A DNA stretch of 64,000 nt from Streptomyces lucensis JCM 4490 (GTDB lineage: Bacteria > Actinomycetota > Actinomycetes > Streptomycetales > Streptomycetaceae), in NCBI RefSeq assembly GCF_014650035.1, contig NZ_BMUE01000021.1, forward strand, positions 1 to 64,000. The letters are read 5' to 3'. Below, one piece after another: positions 8,122-15,851 of the stretch. How positions within the stretch are numbered: the stretch's first letter is position 1; each line of letters opens with the position of its first letter. The notes beneath the pieces are model-generated. The model ran no database searches. It saw nothing but the letters and a program-made list of their open reading frames with translations, and was not told where the DNA came from. A program made the translations under genes and the position numbers.

Positions 8122-8156
8122 GATGGGGGCGCCCGGCTCGGGAGGGCGCCCCCATC
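8122..8156 (-). terminator. Bidirectional hairpin between acyltransferase and rsbN
   Basis: A perfect 13-base stem (GATGGGGGCGCCC) with a 9-base loop, sitting 15 bases after the rsbN stop and also downstream of the converging acyltransferase gene. Confidence 0.7.
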
Positions 8157-8170
8157 GGTGTGTCACGGAG

Positions 8171-9403
8171 TCAGTCGGCGTCCTCGTTGTCGATGCCCAG
8201 GCCGGGCAGGAGGCCCGGCAGGAGCGGGGGCAGCGTGACGTCCGGCGCGCTCGTCGGGAGCCGGTCGATGGGCGGTGTGCTGCTGCCCGTGCCGGTGTGG
8301 GGCGGGTCGAGCAGGCCGCCGGTGTCGCCGCCGATCAGACCGCCGCCGCTGCTCGCGGTGGCCGAGCCGCTCGGGGTGCCGGGGCTCGCGTGCCTGCCGG
8401 AGGACGGCGAGCCGCCGGAGCTGGGCTCGGCCGACCGGTGGGCGCCGGAGGAGTCGGTGGACGTCGGACCGGAGCCGCCCGGCCGCTTGCCGTCGCCGGA
8501 CTGGGCCGGCTGCTGCGGAAGCAGGGACCGCAGCGGGGCGACCTCTTCGTCTATGGCGTCGAACACCGACGACACCTGGTCCTTGACGTCCCCGAGCTGC
8601 ACCGGCAGCCTGTCGCTGAGCGCGCTCCACGCCCGCCGGTGGGACTGGGAGAAGCTGGAGAGCGCCTGGATGGGCCCCAGTGAGCCGGGGTCCGCCTCGT
8701 AGGCCGCGCGCAGCAGGCGGTGGCCCTCGGTCACGTCGTGCTGCATGCCGGCCAGGGTGCGGCGGATCTCCCCGATGGACTCGTGGTCGAGGTGACCGCC
8801 GCGGCCGCGTTCCATCAGCCTGCGGGCCTCGCTCAGCCGGGTGGAGGCCTGGTCGAGGTACGTCTGGCCGCGCTCGTCGTCACCGTCGCTCAGGTAGTTG
8901 AGCTTGAAGTCCGCGATGCCGCGTTTGAGGCCGTACAGCGAGTCGCCGGGCAGCGCGTCGGAACTCGCGGCGGCGACCCCGCCGAACGCCCCGGCGGCCA
9001 CGGTGACGCTGAGCCCGCCCGCGGCGAGCCCTTTGGACAGCCTGCTGCGCGGGCGGAGCTTGCCCAGCGGGCTCGCCCGGTGCGCGCCTCCCGCCCGGTG
9101 CGAGCGCTGCCCGGGTACCGGCGTGTCCGCCGCCCCGGTTCCCTCTTGGAGCATGGCCTCCATCGCGGCCACCAGCTGGGCCCGCTGGACGACCTTGACT
9201 TCCGGGTCGAGCTGCGGCTTGGGCAGCGCGCCGAGGCCTTCGGCCAGGGTCAGCAGAGCGCCCTGTCCGGAGTGTTCCTCGGTGGCCGGCGGTGTACCCG
9301 CCGGTGCTGCGGACTGCTCGGCCGCCGTGTCCCGGTCGGACTGCTCCTCCAGGGCCTGGGCGAAGGCGTTCGCCCGCCGGTGCGCCGATACGTTCGCGAT
9401 CAC
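8171..9403 (-). CDS. rsbN: Anti-sigma factor RsbN for sigma-BldN
   Basis: A 410-residue single-pass membrane protein matching RsbN, the anti-sigma factor that sequesters sigma-BldN until aerial growth. The cytoplasmic N-terminal region of about 120 residues (starting IANVSAHRRANAFAQALEEQ) is the sigma-binding part. A membrane helix lies at residues 124-146, followed by an extracytoplasmic DUF5667-like helical domain (LPGDSLYGLKRGI onward) and a Ser/Gly/Pro-rich tail. The start is taken as GTG at 9403, because the GTG at 9412 is part of the GAGGAGGTG ribosome-binding site itself. A textbook sigma-BldN promoter lies 70-100 bases upstream, so the gene is fed by its own partner. Confidence 0.93.
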   Translation of the reverse strand: MIANVSAHRRANAFAQALEEQSDRDTAAEQSAAPAGTPPATEEHSGQGALLTLAEGLGALPKPQLDPEVKVVQRAQLVAAMEAMLQEGTGAADTPVPGQRSHRAGGAHRASPLGKLRPRSRLSKGLAAGGLSVTVAAGAFGGVAAASSDALPGDSLYGLKRGIADFKLNYLSDGDDERGQTYLDQASTRLSEARRLMERGRGGHLDHESIGEIRRTLAGMQHDVTEGHRLLRAAYEADPGSLGPIQALSSFSQSHRRAWSALSDRLPVQLGDVKDQVSSVFDAIDEEVAPLRSLLPQQPAQSGDGKRPGGSGPTSTDSSGAHRSAEPSSGGSPSSGRHASPGTPSGSATASSGGGLIGGDTGGLLDPPHTGTGSSTPPIDRLPTSAPDVTLPPLLPGLLPGLGIDNEDAD

Positions 9404-9475
9404 AGGCGGCACCTCCTCTCGTCATGACGGTCGACTCCCCCGGGGGTCCGTGACCACAGGGAGCCTGTATCCCGC

Positions 9476-9504
9476 ACAACGACTGGCGCGGCACTTGGGT
9501 TACG
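9476..9504 (-). promoter_or_regulatory. Sigma-BldN-dependent promoter of rsbN
   Basis: On the minus strand CGTAAC (9504-9499) and CGTTGT (9481-9476) are separated by exactly 17 bases. This fits the sigma-BldN consensus (CGTAAC, 16-17 bases, CGTTG-). rsbN is a known direct target of sigma-BldN in Streptomyces venezuelae. Confidence 0.85.
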
Positions 9505-9593
9505 GACGGCGGATGAATGGATCTGAAAGACAACAGCCCTTCACGCTAAGTGAGTTGAGCGTCGCGCTGAGTGGACGTGACGTTTCGCGTGGC

Positions 9594-10370
9594 TCAGCGC
9601 GCGTCGTCCGGCAGCAACCGGGCGAGCGTGCGTACGGCGCGGTACTGGAGCGTCTTGATGGCGCCCTCGTTCTTGCCCATCACCCGAGCGGTCTCGGCGA
9701 CCGACAGGCCCTGCAGGAACCGGAGCGTCACGCACTCCTGCTGCTGCGGGTTGAGCCGGCGCACGGCGTCCAGCAGGGCGGCGTTCGACAGGGACTCCAG
9801 GACGGAGTCCTCCGGTGAGCGCTCGACCTCGTTGGCGTCGAGCATCTCGCCGGTGGTCACCTCCAGCCGGAAGCGGCTGGACTTGAAGTGGTCCGCGACC
9901 AGGTTCCGGGCGATGGTGACCAGCCAGGCGCCGAAGTCGCGGCCCTGCCAGGTGAAGGTGCCGATCCTCCGGAGCGCCCTCAGGAAGGTCTCGCTCGTGA
10001 GGTCCTCGGCGGTCGCCTTGCCGCCGACCCGGTAGTAGATGTACCGGTACACGGTGTCGCTGTACTGGTCGTAGAGGCGCCCGAAGGCCTCGGCCTCCCC
10101 CGCCTGGGCGCGTTCGACGAGGTCCATCATGCGGGCGCTGTCGCTGTCCGCGGCCGGACGGCGGGCGGTGGCGCCGGAGGAGCGCCCCCGTCTGCCGACC
10201 GCGGCGCTGCTCTCGGCCAGCGCGTAGCACGGGCCGACGGGCGCGGCGGTGGCTAGGGCGGGGACGGCGTACGCGGTGGGGACGAGGCCGCGCATCGTCT
10301 CTTTGACCAACGCGACTGTTGCGCGCAGCGTAGCCAGGCCCGAGGCGTCAACCCCGACGTGTGGGTACAC
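9594..10370 (-). CDS. bldN: Developmental ECF sigma factor BldN
   Basis: A 258-residue group IV sigma factor required for aerial hypha formation; its regulon includes chaplin and rodlin genes. It carries the unusual N-terminal extension of about 80 residues known from pro-sigma-BldN and removed proteolytically in S. coelicolor. Sigma region 2 follows (AFGRLYDQYSDTVYRYIYYR, about residues 94-113, then ATAEDLTSETFLRAL), and region 4 ends the protein with the helix-turn-helix LSVAETARVMGKNEGAIKTL. The start is GTG 10370 with GGGAG five bases before it. The rsbN gene follows on the same strand after 190 bases with its own BldN promoter. A possible BldD box lies 163 bases upstream. Confidence 0.95.
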   Translation of the reverse strand: MYPHVGVDASGLATLRATVALVKETMRGLVPTAYAVPALATAAPVGPCYALAESSAAVGRRGRSSGATARRPAADSDSARMMDLVERAQAGEAEAFGRLYDQYSDTVYRYIYYRVGGKATAEDLTSETFLRALRRIGTFTWQGRDFGAWLVTIARNLVADHFKSSRFRLEVTTGEMLDANEVERSPEDSVLESLSNAALLDAVRRLNPQQQECVTLRFLQGLSVAETARVMGKNEGAIKTLQYRAVRTLARLLPDDAR

Positions 10371-10640
10371 GGGACTCCCAGAGGCAGAGCTTCCATCACG
10401 TGCAGTCCCGGACCGTTCACTCGTCGTAGCGACGAGAGGGGTCCGGTTTGCGTCTGAGGAGAATAACGCTTCGTGCAGGCACTGCTACACCCAGTTGCTC
10501 AAATCACCGATTACGTCGCTTCCGTAGCCGAGTGACGCACTATCAGGTGCCTGAAAATGATCGGTTGTTGAGCGGAATGGGGCGTGTTTCGGCGAAGTAC
10601 GGGGCGTGTTGAAGTGGCCGCGGCATAATTCCGGCGCGCG
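10371..10640. promoter_or_regulatory. bldN upstream region
   Basis: These 270 bases carry no gene. The stretch 10450-10600 is less GC-rich than its surroundings, as expected for a complex promoter. It contains the BldD-like box at 10533-10545. I could not pick a confident -10/-35 pair. Confidence 0.5.
10533..10545 (+). promoter_or_regulatory. Possible BldD box upstream of bldN
   Basis: TGACGCACTATCA matches the BldD consensus TNACNCWGNGTNA at 7 of 9 informative positions. bldN is an established BldD target in S. coelicolor, which supports the assignment. Confidence 0.45.
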
Positions 10641-10740
10641 GGACGTGAGGTGGGGCCGCGGGACGTGAGGTGGGGCCGCGGGACGTGAGATCGGCCCGCA
10701 GGAGGTGAGGCGGGCGCCCGGGACGTGGGGCGGCGGGGCG
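10641..10740. repeat. Five-unit 20-base tandem repeat
   Basis: Five back-to-back 20-base units fill 10641-10740. Units 1 and 2 are identical (GGACGTGAGGTGGGGCCGCG); units 3-5 drift progressively but keep GGA(C/G)GTG at the same phase. The array lies between bldN's upstream region and the stop of the HAD-IB gene. Confidence 0.95.
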
Positions 10741-10759
10741 GCGGCGTCCGCCGGGTCCG

Positions 10760-11689
10760 CTAGCGGCGGCGCCGGCTGAGGGCGATGGCCGCCGCGGTGC
10801 CGCCGGCGACCGCGCCGACGCCGGCCGCCGCCGGAATGCCGACCTTCGCCGCCTTCCTGCCCGTGCGGTAGTCCCGCAGGCGCCAGTCCTTCTCGCGGGC
10901 GTGCTTGCGGAGCTTGGCGTCGGGGTTGATGGCGTAGGGGTGGCCGACCAGGGACAGCATCGGGATGTCGTTGTGGCTGTCGCTGTAGGCCGCGCAGCGG
11001 GAGAGGTCCAGCCCTTCCGCCATGGCCAGGGCGCGGACCGCCTCCGCCTTCGCCGGCCCGTGCAGCGGTTCGCCCACCAGCTTGCCCGTGTAGACGCCGT
11101 CGACCGACTCCGCGACCGTGCCCAGCGCGCCGGTCAGGCCCAGGCGGCGGGCGATGACCTGCGCGATCTCGACCGGGGCGGCCGTGACGAGCCAGACCTT
11201 CTGTCCGGCGTCCAGGTGGGCCTGGGCCAGGGCGCGGGTGCCCGGCCAGATGCGGTCGGCCATGTACTCGTCGTAGATCTCCTCGCCGATCGTCTGCAGC
11301 TCGGCGACGCGGTGGCCCTTGACGATCGACAGCGCGGAGTCGCGGGCGTCCTGCATGTGCTCCGGGTCCTCGACCCCGGCCAGCCGGAACCAGGCCTGCT
11401 GCCAGGCGAACCTGGCGAGGTCGCGCGTCTCGAAGAACTTCCGCTTGTACAGCCCGCGGCCGAAGTGGAACAGCGCGGCGCCCTGCATCACCGTGTTGTC
11501 GAGGTCGAAGAAGGCGGCCGCCCGGTCGTCGCCGAAGACCGGGAACTCCGGTTCCTCCTCGACGGCCTGCGGGATCTCCTGCGCCTCCTGGGAGGACTTG
11601 CGGGCAGCCTCCGCCGAGGCCTCGCCTGCCAACACGCTCCGCGCCGTGGCGGAGCGCCTACGGGGGGTGAGCCATCCTAGAGCGGCCAT
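10760..11689 (-). CDS. HAD-IB phosphatase with C-terminal membrane anchor
   Basis: A 309-residue HAD hydrolase of the SerB-like IB subgroup. Motif I is FFDLDNTVMQG (Asp nucleophile), motif II is VTAAP and motif IV is SDSHNDIPML. Before the catalytic domain is an acidic linker (EIPQAVEEEPEFPVFG), and the C-terminus has a Gly/Ala membrane helix ending in SRRRR, so the enzyme is probably tethered to the inner face. ATG 11689 is chosen over 11701 because TATGCT on the minus strand lies exactly 7 bases before it, indicating a leaderless message. In S. coelicolor the same gene sits beside bldN. The substrate is unknown. Confidence 0.85.
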   Translation of the reverse strand: MAALGWLTPRRRSATARSVLAGEASAEAARKSSQEAQEIPQAVEEEPEFPVFGDDRAAAFFDLDNTVMQGAALFHFGRGLYKRKFFETRDLARFAWQQAWFRLAGVEDPEHMQDARDSALSIVKGHRVAELQTIGEEIYDEYMADRIWPGTRALAQAHLDAGQKVWLVTAAPVEIAQVIARRLGLTGALGTVAESVDGVYTGKLVGEPLHGPAKAEAVRALAMAEGLDLSRCAAYSDSHNDIPMLSLVGHPYAINPDAKLRKHAREKDWRLRDYRTGRKAAKVGIPAAAGVGAVAGGTAAAIALSRRRR

Positions 11690-11829
11690 GCCCGTGAGCA
11701 TAGCCAGTCTGTTCGGTGCTTCCGGATCCGAGACGTCGCCGGGGTGTGAACTCCGGGTTGCCGGTTCGACGGGGAACGGGCCGGTGGCCGAGGGGGGAGC
11801 GTGCGGCGCGGCGCGCGAGAATGGCCGGT

Positions 11830-12102
11830 ATGAGTCCCCTCTTCCGACGTAAGGCCGCGCCCAGCGAGCGGCTGGTCACCCTCATCCGCAAGCCCGGCTG
11901 CCACCTGTGCGACGACGCCGAGGTCGTGATCGGCAAGGTCTGCGGCGAACTCGGCGTGCCGTGGGAGCAGAAGGACATCACCGAGGACCAGGCCCTGCAC
12001 GACCGGTACTGGGAGCAGATCCCCGTCGTGCTGATCGACGGTGAACAGCACACCTTCTGGCGCGTGAACGAGGAGCGACTGCGCCGTGCACTGACCGACT
12101 AG
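11830..12102 (+). CDS. Glutaredoxin-family thiol protein
   Basis: A 90-residue thioredoxin-fold protein with the redox motif KPGCHLC near residues 21-27 and the cis-Pro segment EQIPVVLIDG, typical of small glutaredoxin-like proteins of actinobacteria that probably work with mycothiol rather than glutathione. GAGAAT lies exactly 7 bases before ATG 11830, so this start (leaderless) is preferred to the in-frame ATG at 11821. It is divergent from the HAD-IB gene and precedes the rex operon, from which it is separated by 280 bases containing the Rex operator. Confidence 0.8.
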   Translation: MSPLFRRKAAPSERLVTLIRKPGCHLCDDAEVVIGKVCGELGVPWEQKDITEDQALHDRYWEQIPVVLIDGEQHTFWRVNEERLRRALTD

Positions 12103-12286
12103 TCCAAACCGGTCCGAATGTGACTTAGGATCGACGGCAGTCAGATCTCGGGGGCGGGATTCGTGAGGAGAGTGTGCGGTTTTGCCCCCAGTAATGAAGG
12201 AGTACCGGTGCGTATGCGCCGGTTCCCGGCGAGGGCGCCGCAGTCGCGTGACCCCGGTCACTTCTGCCGGGCAAATCGGACACAAT

Positions 12287-12308
12287 CTTTGTGCACGCGT
12301 TCACAAAG
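12287..12308. promoter_or_regulatory. Rex operator (ROP) in the rex-hem promoter
   Basis: TTGTG-N8-CACAA within an extended imperfect palindrome. It lies between TTTGTG (-35-like, 12288-12293) and TAGCCT (-10-like, 12312-12317; spacing 18), so bound Rex would block polymerase. This matches the autoregulatory ROP known upstream of rex in S. coelicolor, where a high NADH/NAD ratio releases the repressor. Confidence 0.9.
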
Positions 12309-12382
12309 ACATAGCCTGCTGTCGACGGGGCGGTCCGGGGACGTATGACCGCCCACAGCCCCGCTCTACCCGCAGGAGCACC

Positions 12383-13159
12383 GTGGCAACTGGCCGAACA
12401 CACCGACCGGCGACCCGTAGCCGAGGGATCCCCGAGGCCACCGTCGCCCGTCTTCCGCTGTACCTCCGAGCCCTGACCGCGCTGTCCGAGCGCTCGGTCC
12501 CCACGGTCTCCTCCGAGGAGCTGGCCGCGGCGGCGGGGGTCAACTCCGCCAAGCTGCGCAAGGACTTCTCGTACCTGGGCTCCTACGGAACGCGCGGTGT
12601 CGGCTACGACGTGGAGTATCTCGTCTACCAGATCTCCCGCGAACTCGGCCTCACCCAGGACTGGCCGGTTGTCATCGTCGGTATCGGCAACCTCGGCGCG
12701 GCGCTGGCCAACTACGGCGGCTTCGCCTCCCGTGGCTTCCGCGTCGCCGCGCTGATAGACGCCGACCCGGCCATGGCCGGCAAGCCCGTCGCCGGCATCC
12801 CGGTGCAGCACACGGACGACCTGGAAAAGATCATCGAGGACAACGGGGTGTCCATCGGCGTCATCGCCACCCCCGCCGGCGCCGCCCAGCAGGTCTGCGA
12901 CCGGCTCGTGGCCGCCGGGGTGACCTCCATCCTGAACTTCGCGCCGACCGTCCTGTCCGTCCCGGACGGCGTCGACGTGCGCAAGGTCGACCTCTCCATC
13001 GAGCTGCAGATCCTCGCCTTCCACGAGCAGCGCAAGGCCGGCGAGGAGACCGCGGCAGGCGACGGTGCCCTGCCCGCCGCCACCGCGCCCGCCGTGGCCG
13101 CCGACGACTCCACCGACCAGGGGCCCGACGGGGACGTACCCGCGGTGATGCCGGCATGA
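12383..13159 (+). CDS. rex: Redox-sensing repressor Rex
   Basis: A 258-residue NADH/NAD sensor. The N-terminal winged helix (residues about 10-85, with VPTVSSEELAAAAGVNSAKL and the KDFSYLGSYGTRGVGY wing) binds the ROP palindrome. The Rossmann domain has VIVGIGNLGAALANY (GxGxxG) and ends in a swapped helix LSIELQILAFHEQRK. GTG 12383 follows AGGAG at correct distance and gives the N-terminus known for S. coelicolor Rex; a longer frame to 12182 runs through the operator and is discarded. The stop overlaps hemA by 4 bases (ATGA), so heme synthesis genes are co-transcribed and respond to respiration. Confidence 0.96.
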   Translation: MATGRTHRPATRSRGIPEATVARLPLYLRALTALSERSVPTVSSEELAAAAGVNSAKLRKDFSYLGSYGTRGVGYDVEYLVYQISRELGLTQDWPVVIVGIGNLGAALANYGGFASRGFRVAALIDADPAMAGKPVAGIPVQHTDDLEKIIEDNGVSIGVIATPAGAAQQVCDRLVAAGVTSILNFAPTVLSVPDGVDVRKVDLSIELQILAFHEQRKAGEETAAGDGALPAATAPAVAADDSTDQGPDGDVPAVMPA

Positions 13160-14844
13160 GCCTCCTCGTCGTAGGCCTCAGTCACCGCAGCGCCCCGGTC
13201 AGCGTGCTGGAGCGGGCCGCGCTGAACGCGGACGCCCAGGGCAAGCTGGCGCAGGACACGGTCGCCGCCGAGCCCGCCACCGAGGCCGCGGTACTCGCCA
13301 CCTGCAACCGCATCGAGCTCTACGCCGACGTGGACAAGTTCCACGCCGGTGTCGCCGAGCTGTCCACGCTGCTCGCCCAGCACAGCGGCGTCGGCCTCGA
13401 GGAACTGACCCCCTACCTCTACGTGCACTACGAGGACCGGGCCGTCCACCACCTGTTCTCGGTGGCCTGCGGTCTCGACTCGATGGTCGTCGGCGAGGGC
13501 CAGATCCTCGGCCAGATCAAGGACTCCCTGGCCCGCGCCCAGGACCTGCACACCGCGGGCAGGCTGCTGAACGACCTGTTCCAGCAGGCCCTGCGCGTCG
13601 GCAAGCGCGCCCACTCCGAGACCGGCATCGACCGCGCCGGGCAGTCCCTGGTCACCTTCGGCCTGGAGCAGCTCGCCGCCGGCGCGCCGGTCACCGGCTG
13701 GGCAGAGGGCCGCAAGGCGCTGGTCATCGGCGCCGGGTCGATGTCCTCGCTGGCCGCCGCCACGCTCGCGCGGGCCGGTGTCGCCGAGGTCGTCGTCGCC
13801 AACCGCACCTTCGAGCGCGCCGAACGGCTCGCCCGCATACTCGCCGAGGGCGACGACACCCGGGTGACCGCCCGCGCGGTGACGATGGACGCGGTACCGG
13901 GCGAACTGACACGTGCCGACGTCGTCGTCTCCTGTACCGGGGCGACGGGACTCGTGCTCACGGCGGACGCGGTCGCGCAGGCGGTCGAGGGCCGCACGGG
14001 GCAGCCCGCCGCCGAGGTCTCCGACGGCGCCCGTCCGGCCGGGAGGGGCAAGGCCCCGCTGCCGGCCGCCGGCGCCGACGACAACTGCCCGCTGGACCTG
14101 GCCGCCGTGCAGCCCGGCTTCTCCCTGATGGGCGAGGCCGCCGTGGCCGGCATGGACGCGGCCACCCTGGAGCAGCACGCGGCCTGGGTCGCGGGCGGCG
14201 CCGTCGACCGCCGGGACCGCCGTACGCCCGAGGCGGACGCCGAGCTGATCACCGCGCTCGCCGCGACCGCCGCCACCGTCGGCCGGATCCCCGAGCGGCG
14301 CAGGCCCGAACCGGTCGCCGGCATCCCGCGCCCGGTGCCCTCCCTGTTCCTCCTCGACCTGGCCATGCCCCGCGACATCGACGCGGCCGCGCACCGGCTG
14401 GCCGGGGTGCGCCTGGTGGACATCGAGTCCCTCGCCGAGGCCTCCGCCGACGCGCCGATGGCTGCCGATGTCGACCAGGTCCGGCGTATCGTCTCCGACG
14501 AGGTCGCGGCCTTCGGGGCGGCCCAGCGGGCGGCGCACATCACGCCGACCGTGGTCGCTCTGCGCAGCATGGCCGCCGACGTCGTCGCCGGTGAGATCGC
14601 GCGCCTCGACGGACGTCTGCCCGACCTGGACGAACGCCAGCGCGGCGAGATCCGACAGGCCGTGCACCGGGTCGTCGACAAGCTGCTGCACGCGCCGACC
14701 GTAAGGGTCAAGCAGCTCGCGGCCGAACCCGGCGGCGCCGGGTACGCGGACGCGCTGCGCACCCTGTTCGACCTCGATCCCGAGACGGTGGCCGCCGTCT
14801 CCCGGGCCGGGGACAGCACAGACAAGAAGGACCGACCGGCATGA
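13156..14844 (+). CDS. hemA: Glutamyl-tRNA reductase
   Basis: A 562-residue enzyme for the first committed step of tetrapyrrole synthesis, reducing Glu-tRNA to glutamate-1-semialdehyde with NADPH. The catalytic Cys50 lies in VLATCNRIELY, the acceptor-binding HHLFSVACGLDSMVVGEGQI follows, the NADPH fold shows VIGAGSMSSLAA, and the C-terminal helical dimerisation domain is intact. Compared with typical 420-residue enzymes there is a long insertion after about residue 280 (Gly/Ala/Arg-rich, around GARPAGRGKAPLPAAGADD), a Streptomyces feature. The gene overlaps rex and hemC by 4 bases each. Confidence 0.95.
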   Translation: MSLLVVGLSHRSAPVSVLERAALNADAQGKLAQDTVAAEPATEAAVLATCNRIELYADVDKFHAGVAELSTLLAQHSGVGLEELTPYLYVHYEDRAVHHLFSVACGLDSMVVGEGQILGQIKDSLARAQDLHTAGRLLNDLFQQALRVGKRAHSETGIDRAGQSLVTFGLEQLAAGAPVTGWAEGRKALVIGAGSMSSLAAATLARAGVAEVVVANRTFERAERLARILAEGDDTRVTARAVTMDAVPGELTRADVVVSCTGATGLVLTADAVAQAVEGRTGQPAAEVSDGARPAGRGKAPLPAAGADDNCPLDLAAVQPGFSLMGEAAVAGMDAATLEQHAAWVAGGAVDRRDRRTPEADAELITALAATAATVGRIPERRRPEPVAGIPRPVPSLFLLDLAMPRDIDAAAHRLAGVRLVDIESLAEASADAPMAADVDQVRRIVSDEVAAFGAAQRAAHITPTVVALRSMAADVVAGEIARLDGRLPDLDERQRGEIRQAVHRVVDKLLHAPTVRVKQLAAEPGGAGYADALRTLFDLDPETVAAVSRAGDSTDKKDRPA

Positions 14845-15851
14845 CAGAGAAGGCTTTGAGGCTGGGGACCAGGCGCAGCAAGCTCGCCATGGCCCAGTCC
14901 GGGCAGGTGGCGCAGGCCGTCACCCGGGTGACCGGGCGGCCCGTCGAGCTGGTCGAGATCACCACGCACGGCGACGTCTCCCGCGCACACCTCACGCAGA
15001 TAGGCGGCACCGGTGTGTTCGTCACGGCGCTGCGCGACGCGCTGCTCGCGGGCGAGGTGGACTTCGCGGTTCATTCGCTCAAGGACCTGCCGACCACGCA
15101 GCCCGAGGACCTGGTCCTGGCCGCCATACCGGAGCGCGAGGACCCCCGCGACGTGATCGTCGCCCGGGACGCGCTGAAGTTCACCGACCTCGCGGCGTCC
15201 GCCCCGAACGGGGTCGCCCGCATCGGCACCGGTGCGCCGCGCCGCATGGCGCAGCTGAACGCGTACGCCCGCGCCCACGGACTGGACCTGGAGACGGTCC
15301 CGATCCGGGGCAACGTCGACACCCGCATCCGGTACGTCCGCGACGGCGAACTGGACGCGGTCGTCCTGGCCGCCGCCGGACTCAACCGGCTCGGCCGGAT
15401 CGACGAGGTGACCGACTTCCTGTCGGTCGACACGGTTCTGCCCGCCCCCGGCCAGGGGGCCCTGGCGATCGAGTGCACCGCGGACGACGCGGACCTGATC
15501 GCCGCGCTCGGCGCACTCGACGACCCGTTCACGCGGGCCGCCGTCACCGCCGAACGGTCACTGCTCGCCGCCCTGGAGGCCGGCTGCAGCGCCCCTGTGG
15601 GCGCGCTGGCCGACCTTCCCCCACTCTCGGCTCCGCTCGAGCGGGGGGACCCCCATGCCGACGAACAGATTGTCAAGGAAATGCGCCTGCGCGGCGTCGT
15701 CGGCACGACCGACGGCACCCGCACGGTGCAGCTGTCCACCACCGGTCCCGTGCCCCAGACGCACGACCAGGCGATGGCACTCGGGCGCGAACTCGCCACC
15801 GAGATGCTCGACCAGGGCGCGGCCGGTCTGATGGGGGAGCGAGCACATTGA
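14841..15851 (+). CDS. hemC: Hydroxymethylbilane synthase (porphobilinogen deaminase)
   Basis: A 336-residue cytosolic enzyme joining four porphobilinogens into hydroxymethylbilane. Visible are the N-terminal LGTRRSKLAMAQS, the substrate-binding HSLKDLPT, the GTGAPRRMAQL and RGNVDTRI segments, and Cys249 in LEAGCSAPVGA, which holds the dipyrromethane cofactor. Just after that Cys, residues about 259-272 (DLPPLSAPLERGDPHAD region) are encoded by a palindromic repeat element that has inserted in frame. The insertion falls in the variable surface loop of domain 3, so activity is probably retained. Starts and stops overlap hemA and hemD (ATGA, TTGA). Confidence 0.95.
   Translation: MTEKALRLGTRRSKLAMAQSGQVAQAVTRVTGRPVELVEITTHGDVSRAHLTQIGGTGVFVTALRDALLAGEVDFAVHSLKDLPTTQPEDLVLAAIPEREDPRDVIVARDALKFTDLAASAPNGVARIGTGAPRRMAQLNAYARAHGLDLETVPIRGNVDTRIRYVRDGELDAVVLAAAGLNRLGRIDEVTDFLSVDTVLPAPGQGALAIECTADDADLIAALGALDDPFTRAAVTAERSLLAALEAGCSAPVGALADLPPLSAPLERGDPHADEQIVKEMRLRGVVGTTDGTRTVQLSTTGPVPQTHDQAMALGRELATEMLDQGAAGLMGERAH
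15615..15656 (+). repeat. Palindromic Streptomyces-type repeat element inside hemC
   Basis: A C-run (CCCCCACTCTCGGCT), the 12-base perfect palindrome CCGCTCGAGCGG at 15633-15644, and a G-run followed by ACCCCCATGCC. I recall very similar elements scattered between genes in many Streptomyces genomes. Here it is translated in frame and has no stop codon. Confidence 0.6.
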
